Positions 15,881-28,161 of a stretch of 64,000 bases of DNA are shown here, in pieces. The stretch comes from Novosphingobium profundi. GTDB lineage: Bacteria; Pseudomonadota; Alphaproteobacteria; Sphingomonadales; Sphingomonadaceae. The notes below the pieces were generated by a model, which was not told the DNA's origin, searched no databases, and saw only the letters and a program-made list of their open reading frames with translations. The number at the start of each line of letters is the position of its first letter. Position 1 is the stretch's first letter. The translations under genes and the position numbers were made by a program. The stretch covers positions 124,001-188,000 of the forward strand of contig NZ_JAIVLF010000004.1 of assembly GCF_020524485.1 (NCBI RefSeq), written 5' to 3'.

Positions 15881-17151
15881 CCGTGACTACGAAAAGCCCC
15901 TCCGCCGCGCCGACATCACCCCTGCAGATCGCAGACTACCGCCGGTTCTGGCTGGCCCGCTTCTGCGCGGTGCTTGCCTCGACCGGCATGGTCGTCATTA
16001 TCGGCTACCAGCTCTATGACGTGGCCCGCGCCGACTATGGCATGTCGATTGCGCAAGCGTCTTTCCAGCTGGGCCTTCTGGGGCTGGCCCAGTTCATTCC
16101 GATCTTCCTGCTGACGCCGGTCGCTGGCGTCCTGGCCGATCGGATGGACCGCCGCAAGCTCGCCGGATCGGCCGCCTTCCTTGACAGCCTCGTTGCCATC
16201 GGCCTTGCCGTCACCACCGCGATGGAGCTGCGCAACCTGCCCGTGCTCTATGCCTTTGGCGTCCTGCACGGCACCGTGCGCGTCTTCGTGCGCCCCGCGA
16301 TGGGAGCGATTGCCCCCAACATCGTGCCTGCGGCCATGATCCCCAAGGCCATTGCGCTCAATTCGATGGCCATGCAGATCGGCGTTATCTTCGGGCCGGC
16401 CGTGGCGGGCTACCTTTTTGCCTGGGACCGGCCGCTCCCCTACACCGTCTCGGCCGTTGCCGAGGTCGTGGCCGCCATCGCGATCCTCTCGATCCGCAAC
16501 ATGCCCCCGCTGCACGCCGACGCGCGCAAGGCCCATCCAGTCCGCCAGATCATCGACGGCTTCCACTTCATCTGGAAGGAACGCTTTCTCTTCGGCTGCA
16601 TCTCGCTCGACCTCTTCGCCGTGCTGCTGGGCGGAGCCACCGCGCTTCTTCCGGTCTTTGCCCGCGACATCCTGCAGGTCGGGCCGCAAGGCTTAGGCGA
16701 AATGCGCGCCGCAACCGCTGCGGGCGCCGCCATTGTCGGCGTGATCCTGTCCTTCCGACCACTCTCGAAGGAGGTGGGCTCGAAGATGCTCTGGTCGGTC
16801 GTAGCCTATGGCGCCGCGACGCTGGCCTTCGGGCTTTCCCGCAACTTCATGCTTTCGCTCGTCTTCCTCGCGCTTCTGGGCGCGGCCGACATGGTTTCGG
16901 TGTTCATCCGCGGCTCCTTGGTCCAGTTGCGCACGCCCGATGACAAGCGCGGGCGCGTCTCGGCGATCTCGGGCCTTGCCATTTCGGCCTCCAACGAACT
17001 GGGCGAAATGCAGTCAGGCGTGGCCGCGGCCCTCCTGGGTGCAACAGGAGCCGTTGTTTTCGGCGGCGCCGGGGCCATATTCGTTACTGCCGTCTGGGCC
17101 GTGCTGTTTCCCGAGATCCGGCGCGCGCGGACATTTGAACAACACTACTAA
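15871..17151 (+). CDS. MFS transporter, EntS-like
   Basis: A 426-residue major facilitator with about 12 membrane segments. The loop GVLADRMDRRKLAGS between helices 2 and 3 is the MFS signature. Overall it resembles the EntS/DHA3 group of exporters; substrates of that group include siderophores and drugs. The start at 15871 lies within an inverted repeat and lacks a visible ribosome binding site; GTG at 15883 is an alternative. It sits 43 bases downstream of the zinc receptor, so it may be co-regulated, but an export role for zinc chemistry is only speculation. Confidence 0.82.
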   Translation: MQRSVTTKSPSAAPTSPLQIADYRRFWLARFCAVLASTGMVVIIGYQLYDVARADYGMSIAQASFQLGLLGLAQFIPIFLLTPVAGVLADRMDRRKLAGSAAFLDSLVAIGLAVTTAMELRNLPVLYAFGVLHGTVRVFVRPAMGAIAPNIVPAAMIPKAIALNSMAMQIGVIFGPAVAGYLFAWDRPLPYTVSAVAEVVAAIAILSIRNMPPLHADARKAHPVRQIIDGFHFIWKERFLFGCISLDLFAVLLGGATALLPVFARDILQVGPQGLGEMRAATAAGAAIVGVILSFRPLSKEVGSKMLWSVVAYGAATLAFGLSRNFMLSLVFLALLGAADMVSVFIRGSLVQLRTPDDKRGRVSAISGLAISASNELGEMQSGVAAALLGATGAVVFGGAGAIFVTAVWAVLFPEIRRARTFEQHY

Positions 17152-17166
17152 GAGGGACCCGGAGCC

Positions 17167-18084
17167 ATGAAGGCCAACAGCGTTCTCGAGACAATCGGCA
17201 AGACCCCGCACATCCGCTTGGCGCGGCTGTTCCCCGACCATGAGGTCTGGGTGAAGTCGGAGCGCACCAATCCGGGCGGTTCGATCAAGGACCGCATTGC
17301 GCTCGCGATGATCGAGGCGGCCGAGGCCGAGGGCAGCCTGAAGCCGGGCGGCACCATCGTCGAGCCGACCTCGGGCAACACCGGGATCGGGCTTGCCATG
17401 GTGGCCGCCGTCAAGGGCTACAAGCTCATCCTCGTCATGCCCGAATCGATGTCGATCGAACGCCGCCGCCTGATGCTTGCCTACGGCGCCAGCTTTGACC
17501 TGACCCCACGCGAAAAGGGCATGAAGGGCGCCATCGAGCGCGCCAGCGCCATCGTTGCCGAGACGCCCGGCGCCTGGATGCCCCAGCAGTTCGACAACGC
17601 CGCGAACCCCGCGATCCACGCGCGCACGACCGCACAGGAGATCCTGGCCGACTTCGCCGACAGCCCCATTGACGCGCTCATCACGGGCGTGGGCACCGGC
17701 GGGCACCTCACCGGCTGTGCCGAGGCGCTGAAGGCAACTTGGCCCGAGATGAAGGCCTATGCGGTGGAACCCGAACTCTCCCCCGTGATCTCGGGCGGCC
17801 AGCCCGGCCCGCACCCGATCCAGGGTATCGGGGCAGGCTTCATCCCCTCCAACCTGCACACCAAGGCCATCGATGGCGCCATCAAGATCGACGGCGCCGA
17901 GGCCAAGGCCATGGCCCGCGAATGCGCGACCAAGGAAGGCATGCTGGTGGGTATCAGCTCGGGCGCGACGCTCGCCGCGATCAAGCACAAGCTGGCCGAT
18001 CTGCCCGCCGGAAGCCGCGTGATGGGCTTCAACTACGACACCGGTGAGCGCTACCTGTCGGTCCCGGACTTCCTGCCCGAATGA
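17167..18084 (+). CDS. cysK: Cysteine synthase A (O-acetylserine sulfhydrylase)
   Basis: A 305-residue PLP enzyme making cysteine from O-acetylserine and sulfide. The PLP lysine is Lys41 in NPGGSIKDR; the substrate loop [11 protein letters not shown] is near residue 66; the phosphate-binding [10 protein letters not shown] is near 177; and GISSGA is near 260. A GGAG ribosome binding site precedes the start. It follows the MFS gene by 15 bases and its stop overlaps the hydrolase start, so these may be one transcript. Confidence 0.95.
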   Translation: MKANSVLETIGKTPHIRLARLFPDHEVWVKSERTNPGGSIKDRIALAMIEAAEAEGSLKPGGTIVEPTSGNTGIGLAMVAAVKGYKLILVMPESMSIERRRLMLAYGASFDLTPREKGMKGAIERASAIVAETPGAWMPQQFDNAANPAIHARTTAQEILADFADSPIDALITGVGTGGHLTGCAEALKATWPEMKAYAVEPELSPVISGGQPGPHPIQGIGAGFIPSNLHTKAIDGAIKIDGAEAKAMARECATKEGMLVGISSGATLAAIKHKLADLPAGSRVMGFNYDTGERYLSVPDFLPE

Positions 18085-18803
18085 GCAACCTCAGCCCGCA
18101 CACGTACCGCCACGCGGGCACAGAGCTGACCGGATGGATTGCCCGTCCGGTCGGCGCTGCGCGCGCGGCCCTGGTGCTGTACCCGACGATCATGAATATC
18201 AACCCGGCTATCGAACGCCGCGCAGCGATGTATGCAGAACTGGACTTTCTGGTTTTCGTTGCAGACTTCTACGGTGAGCAGGTCGCCGATTTCGAAGCCT
18301 CACGCGGGTTGGCCGAGGCCTTGCGCACGAACGTGAAACATTACCGTGGGCGCATTGCCGCAGCTATCGCCGCGCTACGCGACCTGCCCGAAGCGGAGGA
18401 TCTGCCCCTATTGGCTGCGGGGTACTGCATGGGCGGACAGGCGGTGCTCGAAGCGGCGCGCGATCGCCAACCCTTGCGCGCCGGTGTGAGTTTCCATGGC
18501 CTGCTCTCGACCGACAGTCCGGCCCATCACGACAGCATCGCAACCCGCCTGCTCATCTGCCATGGCGATGCCGATCCGATGGTGCCGCGTGACCAGGTCC
18601 TCTCGTTCTGGGAGGAAATGGACCACGGCGGCGCGGACTGGCATTTCCATGCCTACAGCGGCGTGCGCCACGGTTTTACGGATCCCGGAAGCGATGCGCG
18701 CGGCAGTGAGGCCATTGGCTACAACGCCAGCGCGGATCGCCAATCCTGGGCGGCGATGCGCAGCTTCTTCGAGGAAGTTCTGGAAATGCCCTCATCTGCA
18801 TAA
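18081..18803 (+). CDS. Dienelactone hydrolase family protein
   Basis: A 240-residue alpha/beta hydrolase. The nucleophile is Cys116 in GYCMGG, the acid is likely Asp in CHGDADPMV, and the His is in GVRHGFTDP near residue 196. A Cys nucleophile is typical for dienelactone hydrolases. No other aromatic-degradation genes are adjacent apart from the dioxygenase at 9.0 kb, so the substrate is unknown. The ATG overlaps the cysK stop by four bases. Confidence 0.88.
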   Translation: MSNLSPHTYRHAGTELTGWIARPVGAARAALVLYPTIMNINPAIERRAAMYAELDFLVFVADFYGEQVADFEASRGLAEALRTNVKHYRGRIAAAIAALRDLPEAEDLPLLAAGYCMGGQAVLEAARDRQPLRAGVSFHGLLSTDSPAHHDSIATRLLICHGDADPMVPRDQVLSFWEEMDHGGADWHFHAYSGVRHGFTDPGSDARGSEAIGYNASADRQSWAAMRSFFEEVLEMPSSA

Positions 18804-18830
18804 GGGCGCTCCAACCTTGTTCGGCTGTGC

Positions 18831-19208
18831 TCAGTCGGCGAAGTGAACCAGCTCGTCGCCCTCAAGGCGGCGGTAGAAGCAGCGGCGCGCGCCCGTGTGG
18901 CAGGCCGGACCTTCGGGCTTGACCACCAGTGTGAGCGCATCCTGATCGCAATCGACCTGAATGTCCTGAACGCGCAGGAAGTGCCCCGAAGTTTCCCCCT
19001 TCAGCCAGAGCCTGCCGCGTGAACGGGAATGGAAATGGGCAAGGCCGGTCTCACGCGTCTTGGCGAGCGCTTCCTCGTCCATGTAGGCGACCATCAGGAT
19101 GTCCTTGGTCTGCGCATCGACCGCAATTGCGATCAAGAGCCCCTGCGCATCGAACTTGGGGAGGAATGCGCTGCCCTTTTCCCGATCGGCGTTGCAACCG
19201 TCTGCCAT
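18831..19208 (-). CDS. hisI: Phosphoribosyl-AMP cyclohydrolase
   Basis: A 125-residue enzyme of histidine synthesis (third step), opening the purine ring of phosphoribosyl-AMP. Conserved stations: VAYMDEEAL near residue 40, AHFHSRSRGRLWLKGETSGH near 57-76, the metal-binding VDCDQDA near 85, and ACHTGARRCFYR near 102. It is the single-function form, not fused to HisE. No other his genes are adjacent. It is convergent with the hydrolase gene. Confidence 0.95.
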   Translation of the reverse strand: MADGCNADREKGSAFLPKFDAQGLLIAIAVDAQTKDILMVAYMDEEALAKTRETGLAHFHSRSRGRLWLKGETSGHFLRVQDIQVDCDQDALTLVVKPEGPACHTGARRCFYRRLEGDELVHFAD

Positions 19209-19380
19209 TTTCCAAAAGTTCCTCTAACACGCGGCCGCGGGTTTCGATTGTTGCAGGATAACAACAGCTGCGGCCCAAAATCGTCCCTATTCCCGGAAAC
19301 CGCTTTCCAATTGCCGCTCAGTAACGGAAAAAGGCCTTGCAGCTGGGGGGCTGCTTCTGACCCATAGGGTGCTGAATGAC

Positions 19381-19541
19381 AAGCGCCACGGTTCAGGGAG
19401 AATTCGCGGTAGGTTCCATCAAGATAGGGCCCACCGCCTTGAGGGACGGACCAAGCGACTTAGGGGAAGTTGCTTCGATTCGCAGGGTCCGAACAGTTTC
19501 GTCACGAGGACGCCCGGAATGCCAGTCATTCCGGGCGTTTT
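19381..19541 (+). ncRNA. Structured small RNA candidate, possibly 6S-like
   Basis: The 417-base gap between hisI and the ComF gene has no convincing ORF but holds nested stems. Hairpin 1 pairs GCGGT (19406-19410) with ACCGC (19433-19437). Hairpin 2 pairs CGGACC (19447-19452) with GGTCCG (19486-19491), enclosing AAGCGAC (19453-19459) paired to GTTGCTT (19469-19475). A strong terminator ends at 19541. The segment CACCGCCTTGAGG...ACGGACC...GGTCCGAACA looks to me like alphaproteobacterial 6S RNA, which binds RNA polymerase, but that is from memory. The 5' end is not defined and no clear promoter was found. Confidence 0.45.
19511..19541 (+). terminator. Rho-independent terminator of the small RNA candidate
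   Basis: A perfect 11-base-pair stem CGCCCGGAATG / CATTCCGGGCG, 5-base loop, followed directly by TTTT. The orientation fits a + strand transcript, and no + strand protein gene precedes it within 700 bases, so it must serve an RNA. Confidence 0.8.
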
Positions 19542-19625
19542 CGATTCTGTCCCAAAAACTTCCGACCGTTGGCCCGGGGGCGTAGAGCTGCCTGACACGT
19601 GCCTAGTGCACCACCTGGATGACAT

Positions 19626-20366
19626 TCATGTGGCACTGAGCGCTTCGTCGAGCACGCGCGCAAAGCAGGCGATGACCACCCGCTTCGCGCCCGCCTTCTT
19701 CAGCGCCGACACACAGGCGTCCGTCGTGGCACCGCTCGTCATCACATCGTCGACGACAACCACCTGCGCGCCCTTGAATTTCGCTTTCATTCGCGGATTT
19801 ACGCAGATTGCGCCGGAGAGCGTACGCTTGCGGGCTACCGCGCCAAGCCCGCCCAGCGAGGGCGTCGACTTCGTGCGCACGAGCCCTTCGGGCAAGAGCC
19901 GTGCGCCGCGTGGCCGGGCGAGCCCCTTGGCAAGCTCGGCGGACTGGTTGTAGCCCCTTTGCCACAGGCGCCAGCGGTGCAGTGGCACCGGAACCACAAG
20001 CCAATGCTCATCGAGAAAGGGCAGCCGTGCCAACATCAGCTGCGCAAGCAACGGAGCGAGCCCGATGCGGTTGCCATGCTTGAGCGCCAGAACCAGCTTG
20101 CGCGAGGCGGCGTTGTAGAGCGTTGCCGAAGCGATCCCGTCGTGCCGTGGAGGGTCTTTCAGACACGGCGCGCAGCAACTCCCTTCCGCGACCTGATGCG
20201 CGAAAGGGCGCCCACAGCTTGCGCAGGCTGGTGTTCCCGGGAGCGCCAGTTCGCTCCAGCAATCCGCGCAGAGCCCCGTCTGCGTCGCGATCATGTCCCC
20301 ACACAAGGGGCATCGCGGCGGAAACACGAGGTCGATGAGTGGAGAGAAGGCCTCGCGGATACGCAT
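19626..20366 (-). CDS. ComF family phosphoribosyltransferase-like protein
   Basis: A 246-residue protein with an N-terminal zinc-binding part (CPLCG, CADC, CASCG and CAPC, residues about 19-70) and a type I phosphoribosyltransferase fold. It contains KHGNRIGLAPLLA, RGYNQSAELAKGLA and the PRPP loop VVVVDDVMTSGAT near residue 205. ComF is required for DNA uptake in competent bacteria; in many others its role is unclear. It is divergent from the methyltransferase gene, with 73 bases between. Confidence 0.9.
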   Translation of the reverse strand: MRIREAFSPLIDLVFPPRCPLCGDMIATQTGLCADCWSELALPGTPACASCGRPFAHQVAEGSCCAPCLKDPPRHDGIASATLYNAASRKLVLALKHGNRIGLAPLLAQLMLARLPFLDEHWLVVPVPLHRWRLWQRGYNQSAELAKGLARPRGARLLPEGLVRTKSTPSLGGLGAVARKRTLSGAICVNPRMKAKFKGAQVVVVDDVMTSGATTDACVSALKKAGAKRVVIACFARVLDEALSAT

Positions 20367-20439
20367 GGATGCAGCCTAGGCGCGCGGCCTTGCCGCACAA
20401 GCGGTTGCAACCTTTTAACCAACGCGGCAGGGAGCGATC

Positions 20440-21207
20440 ATGGCCAGCACACCTCCCCGCACCCCGCCCCGCATCTTTTCGCGCAGCCGCCGCACGGCCC
20501 TGCGTCAGCGCCTGCGGCACCTGCAGCAGCGTCCGAACGCGGCGCGCTACCTCATCGAGGACATGATCGAGGATGTCCACGAGCGCCTCGGCTTCCTGCG
20601 CTTCGAGCCCAGGACCGTGCTCATCGTGGGCGACTACACTGGAGAACTGGCCCGCGCGATGCGCGCGGCGGACTGCGAGGTCACCGAGATCGACCCCGCC
20701 GACGGCTTCGACGAGGAACAGCCCTACCCCTTCGGCGAATTCGACCTGATCGTGAGCCTGGGCACGCTCGACACCGTCAACGATCTTCCCGGTGCCCTCA
20801 TCCACATCCGCCGCGCGCTCGCGCAGGGCGGCATGATGATCGCCAGCTTCCTGTCGCTCGGCAGCCTGCAGAACCTGCGCGAAGCCATGCTGGAAGCCGA
20901 CGGTGAGCGGCCCGCACCGCGCCTCCACCCCATGGTCGACGTGCGCGCGGGTGGTGAACTTCTCCAGCGCACGCTCTTTGCCGATCCCGTGATCGACCAG
21001 CGCCCGCTCAAGGTCGCCTTCCGCAGCCTCGACAGCCTGGTGGCGGACCTGCGCGCCCAAGGCGCCTCGAACGTGCTGAGCGATGCAGGTCCGATCCTTG
21101 GAAAAGAAGCCCGCAAACGCGCTTCGGCCGCCTTCACCGCGCGGGGCAAAGACGGCCGAACCGTGGAGACTTTCGAGATCCTCACCCTTTCGGGCTGGCG
21201 AAAGTAA
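20440..21207 (+). CDS. SAM-dependent methyltransferase, BioC/NDUFAF5-like
   Basis: A 255-residue class I methyltransferase. The SAM-binding loop is TVLIVGDYTGELARAM near residue 60, the acidic end of strand 2 is VTEIDPADG near 79, and FDLIVSLGTLDTVNDLPGAL near 103 is typical of the BioC/NDUFAF5 group. The N-terminus is Arg-rich, like the mitochondrial arginine-modifying NDUFAF5 relatives. Substrate unknown: candidates are a complex I subunit or a biotin precursor. GGGAG lies upstream of the start. Confidence 0.8.
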   Translation: MASTPPRTPPRIFSRSRRTALRQRLRHLQQRPNAARYLIEDMIEDVHERLGFLRFEPRTVLIVGDYTGELARAMRAADCEVTEIDPADGFDEEQPYPFGEFDLIVSLGTLDTVNDLPGALIHIRRALAQGGMMIASFLSLGSLQNLREAMLEADGERPAPRLHPMVDVRAGGELLQRTLFADPVIDQRPLKVAFRSLDSLVADLRAQGASNVLSDAGPILGKEARKRASAAFTARGKDGRTVETFEILTLSGWRK

Positions 21208-21213
21208 TCGAGA

Positions 21214-21240
21214 GGCGGCGTCGAGCGTCTCGACGCCGCC
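21214..21240. terminator. Bidirectional hairpin between methyltransferase and ppdK
   Basis: A perfect 12-base-pair stem GGCGGCGTCGAG / CTCGACGCCGCC with a 3-base loop fills the 43-base gap between two convergent genes. T-rich tails are weak on both sides. Confidence 0.6.
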
Positions 21241-21250
21241 CTGTTCGTGA

Positions 21251-23914
<2,664 letters not shown>

Positions 23915-23966
23915 TGTATTGGCTTTCCTAATTACGTCCGGCCCTCCTCCAGGCCGGGCAAAAATA

Positions 23967-26054
23967 CTAGCCTTCGATCCGGGAGAAGTCAGCCACTTTG
24001 TGCACTGCAGCGCGGAAACGGTCGAGGAGGCCCAACCGTTCCGTGCGCTTCGCCGGATCGCTGTCGTTCACGGTTACATCGTTGAAAAACGCGTCAATCG
24101 GAGCGCGCAGCGAGGCGAGCGCCGCCATCGCGCCCGCAAAGTCCTCAGCCTCCACGCAGGCGACCGCCTTCGGCGCTGCAGCGGCAAGCGCATCCATCAG
24201 CGCCTGCTCGGCCGGTTCGGGTGTGTAGGACAGGCGCCCGCGCTGGGCGTAGACCTCGGTCATGTCGGGATCGTCGACGTTTTCCATCGGATCCTCGTCA
24301 CCCGTGCGCGCGATACGCTCATCGGCGGCAAACCCTTCCTTCTTGAGGATGTTGTTGGCGCGCTTGTAGCCAGCCAGCAGGTTTGCGCCATCGTCCGTTT
24401 GGACGAAGGCCTGGAGCGCGTGGACGCGCGCGAGCAGGCGGACCAGATCATCCTCACCGCCGAGCGCAAAGACCGCATCAATCAGATCGTGGCGAACGCC
24501 CGCTTCCTTCTGCTGGACCTTGAGGCGGTCGGCGAAGAAGTCGAGGAGGTCATGCGTACCGACACTCAAACGCAAACCGTTTTCCGTCAGGATGCGAATT
24601 ACGCCAAGCGCCGCACGGCGCAACGCGAAGGGGTCCTTCGAACCGGTTGGCTTTTCGTCAATCGAGAAGAAACTGCGCAGAGTATCGAGCTTGTCCGCGA
24701 GCGCGACGGCGACCGAAACCGGCGCTGTCGGCACATCATCGCTAGCACCCACGGGCTTGTAATGATCGCGAATGGCGTCAGCAACAGCATCAGGCAGACC
24801 TTCGGCTCGGGCGTAATACCCACCCATAAGCCCTTGAAGTTCGGGAAATTCGCCCACCATTTCGGTGACGAGATCAGCCTTGCAAAGACGGGCAGCCTTT
24901 TTGGCAAGTGCAGGGTCTGCACCCGGTACAATTCCCTCATTCGCGAGATCGAAAGCAATTCTAGCAACACGCTCGACCTTGTCGGCGACGGTGCCCAGCT
25001 TCTCATGGAAGGTGATGCGGCCCAGCTTTTCGGCCTGCTTCGACAGCGGCGTCTTGCGGTCCTGCTCCCAGAAGAAGCGCGCGTCGGAGAGGCGCGCGGC
25101 GAGCACCTTGCGGTTGCCCGCAACGATGCCCTCGCCGCCGTCGACAGCCGCGATGTTCGCGGTGCACACGAAGGCGTCGGCCAGTTTGCCGTCCTTCTCG
25201 CACACGAAGTACTTCTGGTTGACACGCGCGGTGAGCTGGATGGTTTCGGGCGGGACTTCGAGGAAGTCCTCATCGAAGCGTCCGAGCAGCGGCACGGGCC
25301 ATTCGGTCAGACCCGCGTTCTCGATCACGAGACCCTCGTCCTCGACCAGCGTGAGGCCCGCGGCGCTTGCAGCCTCGGCGGCCTTGGTGCGGATGAGGTC
25401 CTGACGCTCGGCGTGGTCGACCAGCACATAGGCCGCGCGCAGCGTCTCGACGTAGGTGTCCGCACCCGAGAGCTTGATTTCGCCCGGCGCGTGGAAACGG
25501 TGGCCCTTGGTAACGCGGCCCGAAGTGATGCCCTCAACCGCGCATTCGACCAGTTCATCGCCCAGGATCGCGACGATCCCCGAAAGCGGGCGCACCCAGC
25601 GAAGGCTCTCCGGGCTCAGCGAGGCGGCGCCCCAGCGCTGCGACTTGGGCCAGGGGAAGGCGCGGATGATCGCGGGGATCGCGTCTGCCAGCACGTCCTT
25701 GACCGCGCGGCCCGGCTTCTCGACGACGGCAAAGTAGGTGTCCTTGCCCTTGATGTCGCGCACTTCCAGCTGGTCCTTGGACAAGCCGGTCTTGCGCAGG
25801 AAGCCTTCCAGCGCCTGTTCGGGCGCGCTGGTGGCAGGCCCCTTGGTTTCTTCGCGCACGGCCTCGGTCTGAACCGGCAGGTCCTTCGCGATCAGCGCCA
25901 GACGGCGCGGCGTCGAGTAGACGGTGATACCGCCCACCGAGACGCCCGCGTCCTTCATTTCCTTGCGGAAGAGCTTTTCCAGGTCCGCGCGGGCTCCGGC
26001 CTGCATGCGGGCGGGAATTTCCTCGGAGCGCAGTTCAAGCAGAAAATCGGTCAT
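23967..26054 (-). CDS. glyS: Glycyl-tRNA synthetase beta subunit
   Basis: A 695-residue beta subunit of the heterotetrameric bacterial glycyl-tRNA synthetase. It opens with the conserved [15 protein letters not shown]; a central HD-like region and a C-terminal anticodon-binding region are present in the expected order. The start at 26054 lies one base after the glyQ stop; an in-frame ATG at 26099 would lie inside glyQ. It cannot work without the alpha subunit encoded just upstream. Confidence 0.96.
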   Translation of the reverse strand: MTDFLLELRSEEIPARMQAGARADLEKLFRKEMKDAGVSVGGITVYSTPRRLALIAKDLPVQTEAVREETKGPATSAPEQALEGFLRKTGLSKDQLEVRDIKGKDTYFAVVEKPGRAVKDVLADAIPAIIRAFPWPKSQRWGAASLSPESLRWVRPLSGIVAILGDELVECAVEGITSGRVTKGHRFHAPGEIKLSGADTYVETLRAAYVLVDHAERQDLIRTKAAEAASAAGLTLVEDEGLVIENAGLTEWPVPLLGRFDEDFLEVPPETIQLTARVNQKYFVCEKDGKLADAFVCTANIAAVDGGEGIVAGNRKVLAARLSDARFFWEQDRKTPLSKQAEKLGRITFHEKLGTVADKVERVARIAFDLANEGIVPGADPALAKKAARLCKADLVTEMVGEFPELQGLMGGYYARAEGLPDAVADAIRDHYKPVGASDDVPTAPVSVAVALADKLDTLRSFFSIDEKPTGSKDPFALRRAALGVIRILTENGLRLSVGTHDLLDFFADRLKVQQKEAGVRHDLIDAVFALGGEDDLVRLLARVHALQAFVQTDDGANLLAGYKRANNILKKEGFAADERIARTGDEDPMENVDDPDMTEVYAQRGRLSYTPEPAEQALMDALAAAAPKAVACVEAEDFAGAMAALASLRAPIDAFFNDVTVNDSDPAKRTERLGLLDRFRAAVHKVADFSRIEG

Positions 26055-26055
26055 C

Positions 26056-26961
26056 TTACGCACTCCACCCCGGGAAATCCTTTTCCCAGCGCTCTGCATT
26101 CACTTCGATGTGCGAGGCGCAGGCCCCCTTGGCGAGATCGCGCACGCGGCCGATGTAGCTGGCGCGCTCCTGCACCGAGATCACGCCGCGCGCCTGCAGC
26201 AGGTTGAACAGGTGGCTCGCCTCGATCGCCTGGTCGTAGGCGGCGAGCGGGATCTTCGCCTCGATGCAGCGCTGGCTTTCCGCCTCGGCGGCCTTGAAGC
26301 CAGCGAACAGCGCGTCGGTGTCGGCGATCTCGAAGTTGTACTTCGACTGCTGCTTCTCGTTCTGGAGGAAGACGTCGCCGTAGGTAACGCCTTCGTTGTT
26401 GAACTTGAGGTCATAGACCCAGTCGACGCCCTGGATGTACATCGCAAGGCGTTCCAGGCCATAGGTCAGCTCGCCCGTCACCGGCTTGCAGTCGAACCCG
26501 CCGACCTGCTGGAAGTAGGTGAACTGCGTGACTTCCATACCATCGCACCAGACTTCCCAGCCCAGACCCCAGGCACCCAGCGTCGGGCTTTCCCAGTCGT
26601 CTTCCACAAAGCGGATGTCGTGCGCGAGCGGGTCGATCCCGATCTCGGCCAGGCTTGCGAGGTAGAGTTCCTGGAGGTTCTCCGGGTTCGGCTTCAGGAC
26701 CACCTGGTACTGGTAGTAGTGCTGGAGACGGTTCGGGTTCTCACCATAGCGGCCATCGGTCGGACGGCGCGAGGGCTGCACGTAGGCGGCCTTCCAGGGC
26801 TCAGGGCCCAGCGAGCGCAGCGTCGTTGCCGGGTGGAACGTACCCGCGCCCACGCGCATGTCGTAAGGCTGAAGGATCAGGCAGCCCTGCTTGCTCCAGT
26901 AATTGTGGAGCGTGAGGATCATGTCCTGAAAGCTGAGCGGCTCTTTCGCAGGCGTCGGCAT
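26056..26961 (-). CDS. glyQ: Glycyl-tRNA synthetase alpha subunit
   Basis: A 301-residue catalytic subunit of glycyl-tRNA synthetase, a class II enzyme. Conserved stations: [18 protein letters not shown] near residue 9, [14 protein letters not shown] near 33, [19 protein letters not shown] near 60, and the [21 protein letters not shown] block near 127. The start at 26961 gives standard length. It is first in the glyQ-glyS-ppdK unit and divergent from a TraB-family gene across 274 bases that I read as promoter DNA only. Confidence 0.96.
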   Translation of the reverse strand: MPTPAKEPLSFQDMILTLHNYWSKQGCLILQPYDMRVGAGTFHPATTLRSLGPEPWKAAYVQPSRRPTDGRYGENPNRLQHYYQYQVVLKPNPENLQELYLASLAEIGIDPLAHDIRFVEDDWESPTLGAWGLGWEVWCDGMEVTQFTYFQQVGGFDCKPVTGELTYGLERLAMYIQGVDWVYDLKFNNEGVTYGDVFLQNEKQQSKYNFEIADTDALFAGFKAAEAESQRCIEAKIPLAAYDQAIEASHLFNLLQARGVISVQERASYIGRVRDLAKGACASHIEVNAERWEKDFPGWSA

Positions 26962-27235
26962 GGGTAATCCGTCTTGTTCTTTTCGTGTCGAATGTGACGG
27001 CCCGCCTTTGGCGGATGGAGCCCGGCAAATCAACTGCGCTGCGCCCATTTCCCACCCAAGTGCGGGATTTGGGGAACAACCTGCCGCAGTATCCTCACTA
27101 CATCCTCCGCCGCGCCGACACGATCGGACGGCCCTGCCCCTAGAAGGCGATGGCTCCAGATGCGGCCCTCTTTCGCACGATTATCCGATTTTCACCCTAC
27201 CCGCGCGCGCTGCGGCTCCCTATTCAGGATGCAAC

Positions 27236-28150
27236 ATGCGTACACGCCTCCTTTCGCTCACCGCGAGCCTTGCCCTTTGCACCCTCGCCCTGCCCTGCTC
27301 GGCCCGCGCCGAAAAGCCAGCTTCCCTGCCCGTCGAGACGGAGGCGCGCCCGGTGCGTCCAGCGCTCTGGAAGGTCGCGGACGAGGACACGACCATCTGG
27401 CTGTTCGGCACGATCCATGTCCTGCCCGAAGCGGTGGACTGGAACAGCGGCGCGGTGGCGCAGGCCCTTACCGCGTCCGATACGCTCGTCACCGAAGTCC
27501 CCATGGACGCGCAGGCAAAGACGCAGGCCATAATGATGCGCCTCAGCCAGCGCGAGGACGGGAAGAGCCTGCGCGACACGCTCTCACCCGAGCACCGCGC
27601 GAGCTACGAAGCGGCCCTTCGCAAGCTTGGCCTTCCGCTTGGCGCGTTCGACCGCACCGATAGCTGGTTTGCCGCCCTGATGCTTTCGCTGCTCCCGCTC
27701 CAGGCCGCAGGGTACGATCTTGCGCACGGCGTCGACACGCAGGTTTCCGAACTCGCCAAGGCCCGCGGCATGGATCACCAGGCGCTCGAAACGCCGGAAT
27801 ATCAGCTTGGTCAGTTCGAAAACCTCCCGCCCGAGACCCAGGAAACCTACCTTGCCGAGGTCATCGAGGGCCTGCCCACGATGGAAGCCGACATTACCGA
27901 GATGGTCGGCGCCTGGAAGGCGGGAGAGGCGCAGAAGCTCGCCCAGATCCTGAACGAACAGGAAAGCGACCCGGCGATCCGCGAGGCCTTGCTTACCACA
28001 CGCAACCGCAACTGGACTGCCTGGCTGGAAGAGCGTCTCGAAACGCCGGGCGAAGTCTTCCTCGCGGTCGGCGCTGGACACCTGGCAGGCAAGGACAGCG
28101 TGCAGGAACTGCTCGCGCGTGAAGGCATCACCGCCGAGCGCATTCAATAA
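27236..28150 (+). CDS. TraB/GumN family protein, exported
   Basis: A 304-residue protein of the TraB/GumN family, related in fold to metal-dependent hydrolases of the Tiki protease superfamily. It has a signal peptide (residues about 1-23, ending SARA) and the conserved LWKVADEDTTIWLFGTIHVLP near residue 42, where the GxxH His may bind metal. A further conserved His sits in GAGHLAGKDSV near the C-terminus. The start at 27236 has AGGA upstream. It is followed 11 bases later by a paralogue. Biological role unknown. Confidence 0.85.
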   Translation: MRTRLLSLTASLALCTLALPCSARAEKPASLPVETEARPVRPALWKVADEDTTIWLFGTIHVLPEAVDWNSGAVAQALTASDTLVTEVPMDAQAKTQAIMMRLSQREDGKSLRDTLSPEHRASYEAALRKLGLPLGAFDRTDSWFAALMLSLLPLQAAGYDLAHGVDTQVSELAKARGMDHQALETPEYQLGQFENLPPETQETYLAEVIEGLPTMEADITEMVGAWKAGEAQKLAQILNEQESDPAIREALLTTRNRNWTAWLEERLETPGEVFLAVGAGHLAGKDSVQELLAREGITAERIQ

Positions 28151-28161
28151 GGGGCCTGCAG

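Noticed and set aside
19369..19953. A + strand open frame through the small RNA candidate into the ComF gene.
   Set aside because: It crosses a strong terminator and the antisense strand of a conserved gene. No known motif is present.
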